A stretch of DNA of 64,000 bases from Haloterrigena sp. KLK7 (GCF_037914945.1 NZ_CP149787.1:1054001-1118000), one strand, 5' to 3'. Positions 42,841-51,985 are shown, counted from the stretch's first letter. Program-made: numbers and translations. The notes: generated from the letters alone by a model not told the origin.

Positions 42841-43812
42841 ATGGAGTACACGACGCTCGGTTCGACCGGGATGGAAGTCAGTCGCATCGGCCTCGGCTGC
42901 ATGAGTTTCGGCAGCGGTCGGGAGTGGATGCTCGACCGCGAGGAGGGAACCGAACTCATCGAGCGCGCGATCGACCTCGGGATCAACTTCTTCGACACCG
43001 CCAACGTCTACTCCACGGGCGAGTCCGAGGAGATCCTCGGCGACGCCCTCGAGGGGTACGACCGAGACGCGCAGGTCGTCGCGACGAAGGTCTACGCCGA
43101 GATGGACCCCGACAACCCAAACGCCAGCGGCCTCTCGCGGAAGGCGATCGAACAGGAGCTCGAGGCCAGCCTCGACCGACTCGGCCTCGAGACCGTCGAC
43201 CTCTACCAGACCCACCGCTGGGATTACGACACGCCGATCGACGAGACGCTGCGGGCGCTGGACGACGCCGTCCGGCGCGGAAAGGTGCGCTACGTCGGCA
43301 CCTCCTCGATGTGGGCCCACCAGTTCGCCGAGGCCGTACAGACGAGCGACCGACTCGACCTCGAGCGGTTCGCGACGATGCAGAACCACTACAACCTGTT
43401 CTACCGCGAGGAGGAACGCGAGATGCTCCCCCTCTGTGAGAAGGAAGGCGTCGGCGTGATCCCGTGGTCGCCGCTGGCCCGCGGTGTCGGTACCCGCCCG
43501 CACGATCAAATCGAGTCGACGACCCGCGGGCAGACGGATCAGTATCTCGAGCAGATCCCCTACCTCGAGGGCGGCGGCGAGGAGATCAACGAACGGGTGC
43601 AGGAACTGGCCGCCGAGAAGGGCGTCACGATGGCCCAGATCAGCCTCGCGTGGCTGCTGCACAAGGACTGGGTCGACGCTCCCATCGTCGGCACGACCAG
43701 CGTCGAACACTTAGAGGAGGCCGTCGAAGCCCTCGACGTCGATCTCACGGCGTCGGACGTTGCCTACCTCGAGGAGCCCTACGAGCCGCTCCCGATCGCG
43801 GGCCACGAGTAG
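42841..43812 (+). CDS. Aldo/keto reductase (Kv-beta/YghZ-like)
   Basis: 323-aa reductase. LGCMSFGSGREW, DTANVYSTGESEEILG, ATKVYA and YQTHRWDYDTPIDE carry the tetrad positions Asp, Tyr, Lys and His. VIPWSPLARG and GTTSVEHLEEAVEAL are typical of the Kv-beta/general stress AKR group. Starts immediately at 42841 (MEYTTLG), about 126 bp after the upstream SDR. Confidence 0.9.
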   Translation: MEYTTLGSTGMEVSRIGLGCMSFGSGREWMLDREEGTELIERAIDLGINFFDTANVYSTGESEEILGDALEGYDRDAQVVATKVYAEMDPDNPNASGLSRKAIEQELEASLDRLGLETVDLYQTHRWDYDTPIDETLRALDDAVRRGKVRYVGTSSMWAHQFAEAVQTSDRLDLERFATMQNHYNLFYREEEREMLPLCEKEGVGVIPWSPLARGVGTRPHDQIESTTRGQTDQYLEQIPYLEGGGEEINERVQELAAEKGVTMAQISLAWLLHKDWVDAPIVGTTSVEHLEEAVEALDVDLTASDVAYLEEPYEPLPIAGHE

Positions 43813-43886
43813 CGACCGCGACGACGGCGGGAACGGCCCAATTACGACGGGATACGCCATCGCGGCGGTCGAGCGGAGAGACCCGA

Positions 43887-44501
43887 TTAGAACAGTCCTT
43901 CGACGTCGGACTCGCGAGCCTCGCGCCGACCGACGTGATCCGTGAGCCGCTGATAGATGATCCCGCGGTGGTCGTCCTCGCGGACGAAATCGAACAGCAG
44001 CGAAATGAAGCGGCTATCGTCGTCGCCGGCCGCCAGATCGCGTTCGGCGTACTGGCGGGCCGTTTCGACGGGGGTCGCGTCGTAGCCCAGTTCGTCGGCG
44101 AGGACGGTCGCGGCGATCGCCGTCGGTTCGAACGCGAGCGTCGACGGCCTCGGCACGGTTCCCTCGTGGACGAGGCGGACCGGCGACCGACGCTCGACGA
44201 GTTCGGGATCGGCCGCCAGCGCCTCGAGGAACGATCGCACCGGCGGGAGCCGAACGTCGCGATACTCGGCCGGCAACTCGGCGAGGTACTCCCGGCCGCT
44301 CTCGGCCAGCCCGACGGCCCCCTCCCAGTTGCGCTCGCGGGCGTGGACGACCGCAGCTGTGAACTGGATCAGTCCGTGGAGTAATCGCTCGTCGTCGGTG
44401 CCGGCCTCGAGATCCAGCCAGTGCTCCTCCCAGGCGTCGTGGGCGGCGTGGTAGTGACTCGCGTTGTAGATCGCGGCCCCCGCCCGGAGCTCGTCGCGCA
44501 T
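43887..44501 (-). CDS. DUF309-family protein
   Basis: 204-aa all-helical protein. GAAIYNASHYHAAHDAWEEHW near residue 12 contains the His-x3-HxxWE motif of DUF309, which is thought to bind a metal. Function unknown. The start at 44501 (MRDELRAG) is clear because the upstream frame is unrelated. Confidence 0.78.
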   Translation of the reverse strand: MRDELRAGAAIYNASHYHAAHDAWEEHWLDLEAGTDDERLLHGLIQFTAAVVHARERNWEGAVGLAESGREYLAELPAEYRDVRLPPVRSFLEALAADPELVERRSPVRLVHEGTVPRPSTLAFEPTAIAATVLADELGYDATPVETARQYAERDLAAGDDDSRFISLLFDFVREDDHRGIIYQRLTDHVGRREARESDVEGLF

Positions 44502-44880
44502 ACCCGTCGTAGGAACTCGAGCCTCGAGACACTGTCGCCGACAGAAACCCGACCGCGGTGGGTGCCGGATATGACCGCCTCCGGCGGGGCGGGCAGACAA
44601 CTGTGAACAGGGGTACGCTGATCGACTCGGTATGGTGATCTGATGACGGGACGAGCAGCGAGTCCCCGACCGGTTACGTGCCGCCACCGGTCATGGCGGT
44701 AATTGAGATGAGACCCCAGTGGTACATTATTATGGAGCGGCTTCACCAGTTGTTGGCGCGTTACAACACTCATAAGAGACCGTTAACTGACTTCTACGGT
44801 CCCGTTTCGGGGGTTTCGAATTCTTCGCTACTCCTCACGGTTCGCTACGCTCACCGTTCGGTATCCGTGGTTCTCACTCA
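44502..44880. other. 379-bp intergenic region
   Basis: No gene supported. The right end has hairpins: CACGGT/ACCGT(T) near 44836-44856 and an 8-bp inverted repeat CGTGGTTC (44866-44873) with GAACCACG (44894-44901) that overlaps the stop codon of the aminopeptidase. Loop sequences resemble those of the tRNA-tail repeats. Confidence 0.45.
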
Positions 44881-45984
44881 CTACGTTCGTTCCGAACCAC
44901 GCTCTTCCCAACGGAACCGCCCGTTCCGTTGCACGACCTCGCCGTCGATCTCGAGACGCGAGTCCTCGCTGACGTCGGTGATCAGGTCGACGTGGATCGC
45001 GGAGTCGTTGCCCGACTCGCCATCGGGGAGGTTCGCGTCGTAGGCCCGGCCGAGCGCGAGGTGGATCGTGTCCCCCATCTTCTCGTCGAAGAGGATGTTG
45101 TCCGTGTAGCGGTCGATACCGCGGTTCATCCCGATGCCGAGTTCGCCGAGTCGGCGCGCACCGTCGTCGGTCTCGAGGATTTCACCGATCACGTCCGCAC
45201 CCTGCGCGGCGTCGTAGTCGACGACCGCGCCGTCTTCGAACTCGAGGCGGACGTCCCGGACCGACTCGCCGCGCAGCGTCATCGGGACGTCGAAGGTCAC
45301 CTCGCCCTCGGTCGCGTAGGGCGCGGTGAACACCTCGCCGCTGGGGAGGTTGTGGGAGTCGTATGCGACCGAAGCGGCGCTGTTGACCGCCGTTCGGTCG
45401 TCGATTCGCAGAGTGAGATCGGTCCCCTGCGAGACCAGCCGGACCTCGTCGCCCTCGTCGAGCAGGTCCTTCAACTGGGCCATCTCGTCGGCCAGCGACT
45501 CCCAGTCCCGGAGGATCGCATCGTAGGCGAACTCCTGGTACTCCTCGTAGGCCATGTTGGCCTGCTGGGCCAGCGAGCGCGTCGGATGCACCGTCGAGAC
45601 CCAGCGGGTTCCGAGTCGCGTCTCGCGAATCTCGCTTCTGGCGTTGTTGTACGCTCGTCGCCGCTCGCCCGGGACGTCGGCCGTCGCACTGGTGTTCCGG
45701 CCGCCACCGAGCGAGAGGTAGACGTCGGCGTTTTCGACGAGCGCGAGTTCGTGGGCGGGGTTCTCGTCGAACTCGCCGTCGTGAGCGCGGAGATACGCAC
45801 GGGTGATCTCGCCGGAGCTGTAGGTCGCCAGCAGGTTCGCACCCCGTTCCCCCAGTTTCTCGGCGACCGCGACCGCGAGCTCGTGGGCGTCGGGACCGAC
45901 CGAGAGCACGACGTCGTCGCCGTCCTCGACGCGGGCGCTCCAGTCGACCAGTACGTCGGCGTGTTCGCGTACGCGTTCGTCCAT
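44881..45984 (-). CDS. M29-family metalloaminopeptidase
   Basis: 367-aa peptidase. Residues MDERVREHADVLVDWSARVE begin the AmpS/PepS-type fold; the later part with EVFTAPYATEGEVTFDVPMT, ELGIGMN and EKMGDTIHLALGRAYDANLP carries the Glu/His/Asp metal ligands. Cytoplasmic protein turnover is the usual role. Start fixed at 45984; the frame runs further upstream only as a shadow of the YhhQ gene. Confidence 0.85.
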   Translation of the reverse strand: MDERVREHADVLVDWSARVEDGDDVVLSVGPDAHELAVAVAEKLGERGANLLATYSSGEITRAYLRAHDGEFDENPAHELALVENADVYLSLGGGRNTSATADVPGERRRAYNNARSEIRETRLGTRWVSTVHPTRSLAQQANMAYEEYQEFAYDAILRDWESLADEMAQLKDLLDEGDEVRLVSQGTDLTLRIDDRTAVNSAASVAYDSHNLPSGEVFTAPYATEGEVTFDVPMTLRGESVRDVRLEFEDGAVVDYDAAQGADVIGEILETDDGARRLGELGIGMNRGIDRYTDNILFDEKMGDTIHLALGRAYDANLPDGESGNDSAIHVDLITDVSEDSRLEIDGEVVQRNGRFRWEERGSERT

Positions 45985-46034
45985 ACCGGCCACTCGCGAG
46001 CGGCCCACTAAACGTCCTCGCTCGCGGCGGCGAC

Positions 46035-46772
46035 TTACGCGACGGTCGTCTCGTCGGCCGCCTCCTCCTCTCGAGCGCGCACGAACGAGACGACCGCGTA
46101 GACGATCGGCGTGTCGAGGACGGCGATGGCGAGTTTCAGCAGGTACTGCCCGACCATCAGTGCGAGCAGCGCCTCGAGCGGGAGGACGACGCCGACGCCG
46201 AGCAGGGCGGGAGCGACCGCGAACGCGACGGCGACGAAGATGACAGTGTCGATGGCCTGACTGCTGGCCGTCGAGGCAATGTTTCGCAGCCAGAGCTTCT
46301 CTCGGCCGGTGTAGTCGCGGATCCGGTGGAAGACGATCACGTCCCAGTTCTGGCTGACGACGTAGGCGAGTAGGCTCCCGAGGACGATGTTCGTCGAGGC
46401 GCCCAGCACGTCCGCGAACGTCCCCGGATCGATGCTCGAGTCGGCCGCGGGCGCCGCGATCGTCGACCAGACGAGCGCGAGGACGACGAAGTTCATCGCG
46501 AAGGCGACGTTGACGATCACCTGCGTCGCCCGGCGACCGTACAGTTCCGCGTAACAATCGCTCGCCAGAAACGTCAGCGCGTAGGCCAGCGCCGCACCTG
46601 GTAGGGCGAGCTCGGCGCCGGTAATCGGCAGCGACACCGGCAGCGAGAACGCGAGCACCTTCGACGCCGTCAACTGCGCCGTCACCAGGGCCGTCACGAA
46701 CAGACCGATCAGCGCCACCTGCGCGACCGTCGGCCCCGGCGGCCCCCGTGACTGCGACTGTGAGTGGGACAT
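46035..46772 (-). CDS. yhhQ: Queuosine-precursor transporter, YhhQ family
   Basis: 245-aa membrane protein with about six TM helices. FLASDCYAELYGRR near residue 73 is the YhhQ (DUF165) hallmark. YhhQ imports preQ0/preQ1; in archaea preQ0 is the precursor of archaeosine in tRNA. 50 bp upstream of the aminopeptidase in the same direction, so possibly one transcript. Confidence 0.87.
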   Translation of the reverse strand: MSHSQSQSRGPPGPTVAQVALIGLFVTALVTAQLTASKVLAFSLPVSLPITGAELALPGAALAYALTFLASDCYAELYGRRATQVIVNVAFAMNFVVLALVWSTIAAPAADSSIDPGTFADVLGASTNIVLGSLLAYVVSQNWDVIVFHRIRDYTGREKLWLRNIASTASSQAIDTVIFVAVAFAVAPALLGVGVVLPLEALLALMVGQYLLKLAIAVLDTPIVYAVVSFVRAREEEAADETTVA

Positions 46773-47103
46773 GCACTGCGCGTACCCAGTGGATCCACCT
46801 AAACGATTCGAGACCGCCTCGGAGCGACCGTCGAGACGGCCGGTCGGTGTCGAGACGGTATCGAAGGGCACGACCGAGACGTTCCCATTACGCGAGTGAT
46901 ATCGCGATCTCTCGATAGCGGCCCGGAGACGCATCTCTCGTGGCCATTAACAGATAGTAATCAGAATACGGAGGTATTCCAAACACCGGAATAGTCCGCT
47001 GAAATCCGTGTTTTCGGCAGGTTCGATTCGACGATTGTCCCGTTCGCGAGAGGACGAGTATAACACAACCGTTATACGTGTCGCTCTACTCTCTCAGGAT
47101 GCA
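46773..47103. other. Divergent intergenic region before cspA
   Basis: 331 bp between yhhQ and the cold-shock gene. The AT-richer part (46940-46990, acagatagtaatcagaata) and the run ataacacaaccgttatac at 47059-47076 are promoter-like for cspA. No gene seen. Confidence 0.45.
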
Positions 47104-47298
47104 ATGGCGAAAGGAAACGTTGATTTCTTCAACGACACAGGCGGCTACGGTTTCATCGATACTGAGGACGCGGACGAGGACGTTTTCTTCCACATGGAAG
47201 ACGTTGGCGGCCCGGACCTCGAGGAAGGCACAGAGATCGAATTCGACATCGAACAGGCCCCCAAGGGCCCCCGCGCCACCAACGTCACCCGCCTGTAA
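47104..47298 (+). CDS. cspA: Cold-shock domain protein
   Basis: 64-aa protein of the CspA family. KGNVDFFNDTGGYGFIDTED holds RNP1 (GYGFI) and DVFFHMED holds RNP2, as in OB-fold RNA chaperones. Haloarchaeal copies are acidic. ATG at 47104 (MAKGNVDF). A long AT-richer 5' region precedes it, as is common for cold-shock genes, but no regulated structure is evident. Confidence 0.92.
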   Translation: MAKGNVDFFNDTGGYGFIDTEDADEDVFFHMEDVGGPDLEEGTEIEFDIEQAPKGPRATNVTRL

Positions 47299-47634
47299 CA
47301 CGGCTTCTTGCGTTCGGTAACGGGTTTCACAGTCGACTACACATTCTTCGGCAGGCTTCGTTCGATAGCGTTGGCCACGGATTCAGCTTCGGCAGACGAG
47401 CCGATAGTGTCGATAAAAACCGATGAATGTATTCCGATATTGTCGTTTATCATCGGCATAAAATTCGATAGCGGGCAGTGCTTCGGCCGCGATATCCTGT
47501 ACTCACCCGTTACCGTCGGTGAACGAAATGATTCGTGTGATTATCTGAGTTAGTCCCTCGAAACGGCCGAGAAACAGTTGATACGAGAACGATAACAAAT
47601 AGTCGAACAGTTGGTGTATCGGTGTGGTTGCAAA
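47299..47634. other. 336-bp region after cspA
   Basis: A frame at 47308-47553 exists but has low GC3 and no recognisable features; the region looks noncoding. The AT-rich stretch 47540-47605 probably contains the promoter of the PadR-like gene. Confidence 0.45.
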
Positions 47635-47907
47635 ATGGACGATCTGACCGGATTTCAACGCGATCTTCTGTACGTGATCGCCGGGGCCGACCAGCCGTCT
47701 GGCCAGGAAGTCAAGGACGAAGTCGAGAAGTATTACAACAGTGAGATCAATCACGGCCGACTGTACCCCAATCTCGACACGCTCGTCAACAAAGAGCTCG
47801 TCGAAAAGGGGCAACTCGATCGTCGGACGAACTACTACGACATCAGCGACGAGGGGCAGTCGGCCATCGAACGGCGCCGCGAGTGGGAACGGCAGTACAT
47901 CGACTGA
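47635..47907 (+). CDS. PadR-family regulator
   Basis: 90-aa winged-helix protein. LTGFQRDLLYVIAGADQPSG, HGRLYPNLDTLVNKELVEKG and TNYYDISDEGQSAIERRREW are the PadR helix-turn-helix and wing, with the NxGRLYPxLdxL core. These are often autoregulated repressors. Start at 47635 (MDDLTGF). Confidence 0.88.
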   Translation: MDDLTGFQRDLLYVIAGADQPSGQEVKDEVEKYYNSEINHGRLYPNLDTLVNKELVEKGQLDRRTNYYDISDEGQSAIERRREWERQYID

Positions 47908-48070
47908 CGTCTCTGCGAGTCCCACTCCCAAACCGCACGTCCGTCAGTGGGGTCCGGCGAGCACCGGGTGTCGGTTCCGCTAGCGCAACGGGCCACGCGG
48001 GACGATCGGCGACACTCGAGTCACAGGCCGACCGCTCTCGAACTGAGAGACATCGGTGGCGGAGCGACGA

Positions 48071-48358
48071 TCACACGTCGTCGACCTGAATCTCGATCTC
48101 GTCGCCGAGATCGCGCAGTGAGACGTGTGTACCGTCGATCACGAACGAGACCGTCGTTGCCGCGTTCTGATTGAACCGAAACAGTCGCTCGAGGGCATCC
48201 GGGTTGATACTCTCGTACAGCGTGAAGTCCGCCTCCACGAGGTCGATGTCTCGATGGGCCTCGATCGCCCCCAGCACGGCCTCGCTCAGGGTCCGATCGT
48301 CGTTCGGACTGAACGTCGTGTTGCCACTCCCCTGATACGCTTGATTGTCAGTAGACAT
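48071..48358 (-). CDS. HalOD1 output-domain protein
   Basis: 95-aa protein. After a flexible N-terminus the segment SEAVLGAIEAHRDIDLVEA through LERLFRFNQNAATTVSFVID, then GTHVSLRD, is the Halobacterial output domain 1, usually coupled to sensor or response-regulator proteins. Here it stands alone. ATG at 48358 (MSTDNQAY). Confidence 0.8.
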   Translation of the reverse strand: MSTDNQAYQGSGNTTFSPNDDRTLSEAVLGAIEAHRDIDLVEADFTLYESINPDALERLFRFNQNAATTVSFVIDGTHVSLRDLGDEIEIQVDDV

Positions 48359-48563
48359 ATGTGGCATGCCGAGACCGCTGTAGGTAATACCACCCGTAGC
48401 ACGTGCCAGCCCCGTTGCGATCGGTGATACGGACTGGAAGCAGTGTTTGTGACGGTTGTCGGAGGTGTAACAGTTCCACTCTCGAGTCGCTCTTCCTACT
48501 CGTCTCCGCGAACCGTCTGCAGCGATCGTCAACGCTCGAAGAGATGACCCCTGGGGAATCCAC

Positions 48564-48673
48564 GACGGATTCGAACCTCGTCCAGACGTGCTCGTTTCAC
48601 TGCGCGCGACTGGTCTGGTTCGAATCGTCAGCGATCAACTCCGCGAGCCTCTCGAATTGCTCGGCTCGCTCCA
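48564..48673 (-). repeat. tRNA-tail palindromic unit after the CAT tRNA
   Basis: 48564-48577 copies the 14 bases GACGGATTCGAACC of the tRNA T-arm (48682-48695); then a palindromic loop region with AGACGTGCTC, an inverted T-arm copy (48617-48630, one base shorter) and a hairpin GCGAGCC/GGCTCGC (48643-48669). Period about 118 bp. Same plan as at tRNA-Phe and tRNA-Val. Confidence 0.75.
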
Positions 48674-48748
48674 TGGGCCCTGACGGATTCGAACCATCGA
48701 CCACTCGGTTATGAGCCGAGCGCTCTAACCAGACTGAGCTAAGGGCCC
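48674..48748 (-). tRNA. tRNA with CAT anticodon (Ile2 or elongator Met)
   Basis: Acceptor GGGCCCT/AGGGCCC, anticodon stem CTCGG/CCGAG encloses CTCATAA, anticodon CAT. The body (GGGCCCTTAGCTCAG) resembles bacterial tRNA-Ile2, where C34 is modified to read AUA; elongator Met is the alternative. Discriminator A, no CCA. Confidence 0.9.
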
Positions 48749-48820
48749 CTCTAAACGAGAGAAAACGTGCACGCTAATTAACCCTTGCTGTCCAGTTCGA
48801 TCGAAAGAAACGGTCTCAGT

Positions 48821-48949
48821 CTACGCGGTCAGCGCCTCGAGTTCCTCGTCGCTCAGTTCCGCTTCGAGCTCCGCCTCGTCGTGGGACTCGAGGACGTCTT
48901 CGCGCTCCTCGGCGTCGAGTTCGGTGACGGATTCGAAGTGGTGGCACAT
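48821..48949 (-). CDS. 42-aa acidic MCHH microprotein
   Basis: Read directly on the reverse strand: ATG at 48949, TAG at 48823-48821. MCHHFESVTELDAEERED then VLESHDEAELEAELSDEEL. It starts with Cys-His-His, suggestive of metal binding, and is otherwise acidic and helical. Small MCHH-type proteins of this kind occur widely in haloarchaea; function unknown. Confidence 0.65.
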   Translation of the reverse strand: MCHHFESVTELDAEEREDVLESHDEAELEAELSDEELEALTA

Positions 48950-49011
48950 AGCACTCGAGGATACGCGCGTGCCGCCAATAAGCGTTGGTTCAGGCGATCC
49001 GACCGGTCGCG

Positions 49012-49599
49012 TTACTCCCCGTAGTCCGCGAGCGTCTGCTCGTTCGTCTCGGTTCGATGGCGCGTCGCCAGTCCCGCGAGGTGGGGGGCTTCGGGGACGA
49101 TCAACTCCTCGCAGGCGGTCTCGCAGGCGCTCGTACTCCCGGGGAGACAGAACACCGGCGTGTCGACGGCGATCCCCGCCGTCGCGCGCGAGGCCATCGC
49201 ACGGGTGCCGACCTCTTCCCAGGAGAGCGAGCGGAAGAGTTCGCCGAACCCGGGCAGTTCGCGTTCGAACAGCGAGGCCGTCGCCTCAGGCGAAACGTCG
49301 TCGGCGGTGACGCCCGTCCCGCCGGTCGTGAGCACGACGTCGATGTCCTGTCGGGCGACCAGTCCGCGAACGGCGGTCCGAATCGCGGAGTAGTCGTCCC
49401 GGACCAGCAGTCGCTCCCGCACGTCGTGGCCCGCGTCCTCGAAACACGCCTGAATCGTGTCCCCGCCCGGATCGTCGGGGTCCGCCTCGTCGGCCTGCGC
49501 GCGCGAACTCGAGACCGTGACGATGCCGACGTAGAGCGGATCGATGACGTCGTGGCCGTGGTCGTCCGTACTCCGACGGTCGTCTCGATCGGTTGGCAT
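49012..49599 (-). CDS. moaB: MoaB-like molybdopterin cofactor protein
   Basis: 195-aa enzyme. YVGIVTVSSSRAQADEADPD and VLTTGGTGVTADDVSPEA are the MogA/MoaB adenylyltransferase fold; FCLPGSTSACETACEELIVP completes it. It adenylates or binds molybdopterin for molybdenum insertion, consistent with the sulfite-oxidase-like enzyme at 18.9 kb. Start at 49599 (MPTDRDD). Confidence 0.9.
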   Translation of the reverse strand: MPTDRDDRRSTDDHGHDVIDPLYVGIVTVSSSRAQADEADPDDPGGDTIQACFEDAGHDVRERLLVRDDYSAIRTAVRGLVARQDIDVVLTTGGTGVTADDVSPEATASLFERELPGFGELFRSLSWEEVGTRAMASRATAGIAVDTPVFCLPGSTSACETACEELIVPEAPHLAGLATRHRTETNEQTLADYGE

Positions 49600-49676
49600 A
49601 CTGGGTACTCGTCGCTCGAGGTCGATAATAGCTCGCCCTCTGTCGGAGACTCGACACGTCCTCGTCTCCGCTCGCG

Positions 49677-50147
49677 CTACGACGGCGGCCACCGAAGCGC
49701 CTCGAGTCGTTCCTCGAGCAGGTACTCCTCGGCCCAGTTGCTCCCGGCGTGCCGGTCGGTTTTCGGCTCTCGGAACCGAATCACCATCTTGCCCTCCGCA
49801 GCGTCCGCGACGGGGATCAGATACCGATTATCGTTGACCGGATCGTACACCGCGAAGTACTCCTCCGGACCGTCGTATCTCTCGCGATCGTAGCCGTTGC
49901 CGCGCCGCCGCGTGGTGACCGTCTCGAAGGCGACCGTTCCCTCGCTCTTTCGGTAGGCCGTCTCGCACTGAATGCGGTGGAATCGGCCGCCGACCTCGAC
50001 GACCAGATCGTACGGCTCGTCGTCCGACGTCGGAACGAGCACTGGGATATCGCGCACCGCGAACGCCGCCCGAATGATCGCTTCGGTCGCGTGGCCGCGT
50101 TTCTGTGGCTGCTCGAGGTTCTCGTAGCACGTGGTTCGATCGAGCAT
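49677..50147 (-). CDS. PD-(D/E)XK endonuclease-like protein
   Basis: 156-aa nuclease-fold protein similar to the group I intron-type endonuclease domain (PDDEXK_5). The core is EPYDLVVEVGGRFHRIQCETA: an Asp, then a Glu/Gln and a Cys in place of the usual Lys region, followed by GTVAFETVT. Catalytic Lys is not obvious, so activity is uncertain. No intron is nearby. Start at 50147 (MLDRTTCY). Confidence 0.65.
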   Translation of the reverse strand: MLDRTTCYENLEQPQKRGHATEAIIRAAFAVRDIPVLVPTSDDEPYDLVVEVGGRFHRIQCETAYRKSEGTVAFETVTTRRRGNGYDRERYDGPEEYFAVYDPVNDNRYLIPVADAAEGKMVIRFREPKTDRHAGSNWAEEYLLEERLEALRWPPS

Positions 50148-50317
50148 ACCCGGACTGGTCGCTCGATGCGGTATAAATGACAGCACGTCTGAGGACGAGA
50201 CGGCGATAGTGTACGCTGAGCCACGGTGAGCGAACGATTACTCGAGCAAAACAGAGGTAAAACGCTGTGAAGGCGTGACGCTATCTCTCCTGCTCGAGAA
50301 ATTGAGATCGCAGGAAG

Positions 50318-50390
50318 CGCCGAAGCCAGGACTCGAACCTGGGACAACCTCGTTAACAGCGAGGTGCTCTACCATCTGAGCTACTTCGGC
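50318..50390 (-). tRNA. tRNA-Asn (GTT)
   Basis: Acceptor GCCGAAG/CTTCGGC, anticodon stem CCTCG/CGAGG encloses CTGTTAA (anticodon GTT), T arm CAGGTTCGAGTCCTG. A hairpin TCCTGC/GCAGGA (50288-50315) abuts its 3' end but no T-arm copy follows, unlike Phe, Val, CAT and Arg. Confidence 0.95.
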
Positions 50391-50485
50391 TCAACTCATG
50401 ATAGCCGGGTGTATTTGATAGGGCTTTCGTTTTCGCTTCCGGCGGTTCGACACCCTTTCACGCACCGCTCGAGTAGCCACGCGCG

Positions 50486-51916
50486 ATGAGCGAGGAGGAC
50501 GCCGAGCGCGACGAGCGAGACCCCAGGGCCCGCGACGAGCACGACTCGAGTACCGACGGCGAGCGCGACGACCTCGAGGCGGTCGTCGCCGCCGTTCGAG
50601 AGCGTATCGAACCGGACGCCGACGAACGACACCGACTCCGCGAGGTCGCCGATCGACTCATCGAGCGCGCCGAGGCCGCCGCGACCGAGCGCTGTCCCGG
50701 TGCCGACGTGATGCAGGTCGGCTCCACCGCCAGAAACACCTGGATCAGCGGCGATCGGGATATCGACATCTTCGTGCGCTTTCCGCCCGAACTCGACCGC
50801 GAGACCTTAGCGGAGTACGGCCTCGAGGTGGGCCACGCGACGCTTCCCGAGGGCCACGAGGAGTACGCCGAACACCCATACGTCAAGGGGACGGTCGAGG
50901 GGTTCGACGTCGACGTCGTCCCCTGTTTCCGCCTCGAGTCGGCGACCGAGATCCGCTCGGCCGTCGACCGCACGCCCTTCCACACCAGCTACTTGCAGGA
51001 GCGACTCGACGACGACCTCACGGCCGACGTGCGACTCACCAAACAGTTCCTCAAGGGGATCGGCGCCTACGGGAGCGACCTCCGCACGCGGGGCTTCAGC
51101 GGCTACCTCACTGAACTGCTCGTCTGCGAGTACGGCGGCTTCCGCGACCTGCTCGAGGCCGCGGCCGACTGGCAGCCGCCGGTCGCGCTCGATCCCGAAG
51201 CGCACGGGCGAGAGACGTTTCAGGATCCGCTGGTCGTCATCGACCCCACCGATCCCGAGCGCAACGTCGCCGCCGTCTGTGCCGCCGAGAACGTCGCTCG
51301 CCTCCAGCACTACGCCCGCTCGTTCCTGGAGGACCCTCGAACCGAGGTCTTCGAACCCGACGATCCGGACCCCCTCGACGAGAGCGACCTCCGCGCACAC
51401 CTCGAGCGGCGGGGCACTACGCCGGTCGCGGTCCGGTTCGAGGCGCCCGACCTCGTCGAAGACCAGCTCTACCCCCAGCTCCGAAAGTCGCTCGAGGGGA
51501 TCACGACCGGCCTCGACGACCGCGGCTTCGACGTCTTCCGGGCGACGACGATCGCCGACGACACCGCGGTGATCCTCGCCGAACTCGCGGTCGCGGAACG
51601 ACCCGCCGTCGAGCGCCACGACGGGCCGCCGGTCCACGTCCGGAGTCACGCCGAGGGGTTCTACGAGGCCTATGCCGACGATTCCGACGCCTACGGTCCC
51701 TTCATCGACGGCGACCGCTACGTCACCGAACGGCCTCGAGAGTTCACCACCGCCCGCGCGTTCCTCGAGAGCGAACGGCTCTTCGACGTCGGCCTCGGTG
51801 CGCACATCGAGACGGCACTCGCCGAGGAGTACGAGGTGCTGGTCGGCGACGAGATCGCGGTGCTGTGCGAGGAGTTCGGTCGGGAACTGGCCCGGTACTT
51901 CGAGCCGCGACCCTGA
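50486..51916 (+). CDS. cca: Archaeal CCA tRNA nucleotidyltransferase
   Basis: 476-aa class I CCA-adding enzyme. Nucleotidyltransferase motif GSTARNTWISGDRDIDIFVR near residues 78-97 (GS then DxD), with TKQFLKGIGAYGSD near 187 and later tail domains. Adds CCA to all tRNAs, needed here since none of the seven tRNA genes encodes it. N-terminal 35 residues are acidic. Confidence 0.93.
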   Translation: MSEEDAERDERDPRARDEHDSSTDGERDDLEAVVAAVRERIEPDADERHRLREVADRLIERAEAAATERCPGADVMQVGSTARNTWISGDRDIDIFVRFPPELDRETLAEYGLEVGHATLPEGHEEYAEHPYVKGTVEGFDVDVVPCFRLESATEIRSAVDRTPFHTSYLQERLDDDLTADVRLTKQFLKGIGAYGSDLRTRGFSGYLTELLVCEYGGFRDLLEAAADWQPPVALDPEAHGRETFQDPLVVIDPTDPERNVAAVCAAENVARLQHYARSFLEDPRTEVFEPDDPDPLDESDLRAHLERRGTTPVAVRFEAPDLVEDQLYPQLRKSLEGITTGLDDRGFDVFRATTIADDTAVILAELAVAERPAVERHDGPPVHVRSHAEGFYEAYADDSDAYGPFIDGDRYVTERPREFTTARAFLESERLFDVGLGAHIETALAEEYEVLVGDEIAVLCEEFGRELARYFEPRP

Positions 51917-51985
51917 CTCGGACTCGCGTCACGGTTGCAAAACAGTCGAAGGAGTGCTCGGACTCGAGTCGAGTCGAACCCGCGC

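Noticed and set aside
45985-46776. Extension of the aminopeptidase frame to 631 aa
   Set aside because: Extra residues are Arg/Gly-rich shadow of the YhhQ gene.
47308-47553. 81-aa frame after cspA
   Set aside because: No recognisable motif, low GC3 and no start-site support; treated as noncoding.
50288-50315. Hairpin after tRNA-Asn as a fifth tail unit
   Set aside because: It has the hairpin but no direct or inverted T-arm copy, so it is not counted as a full unit.
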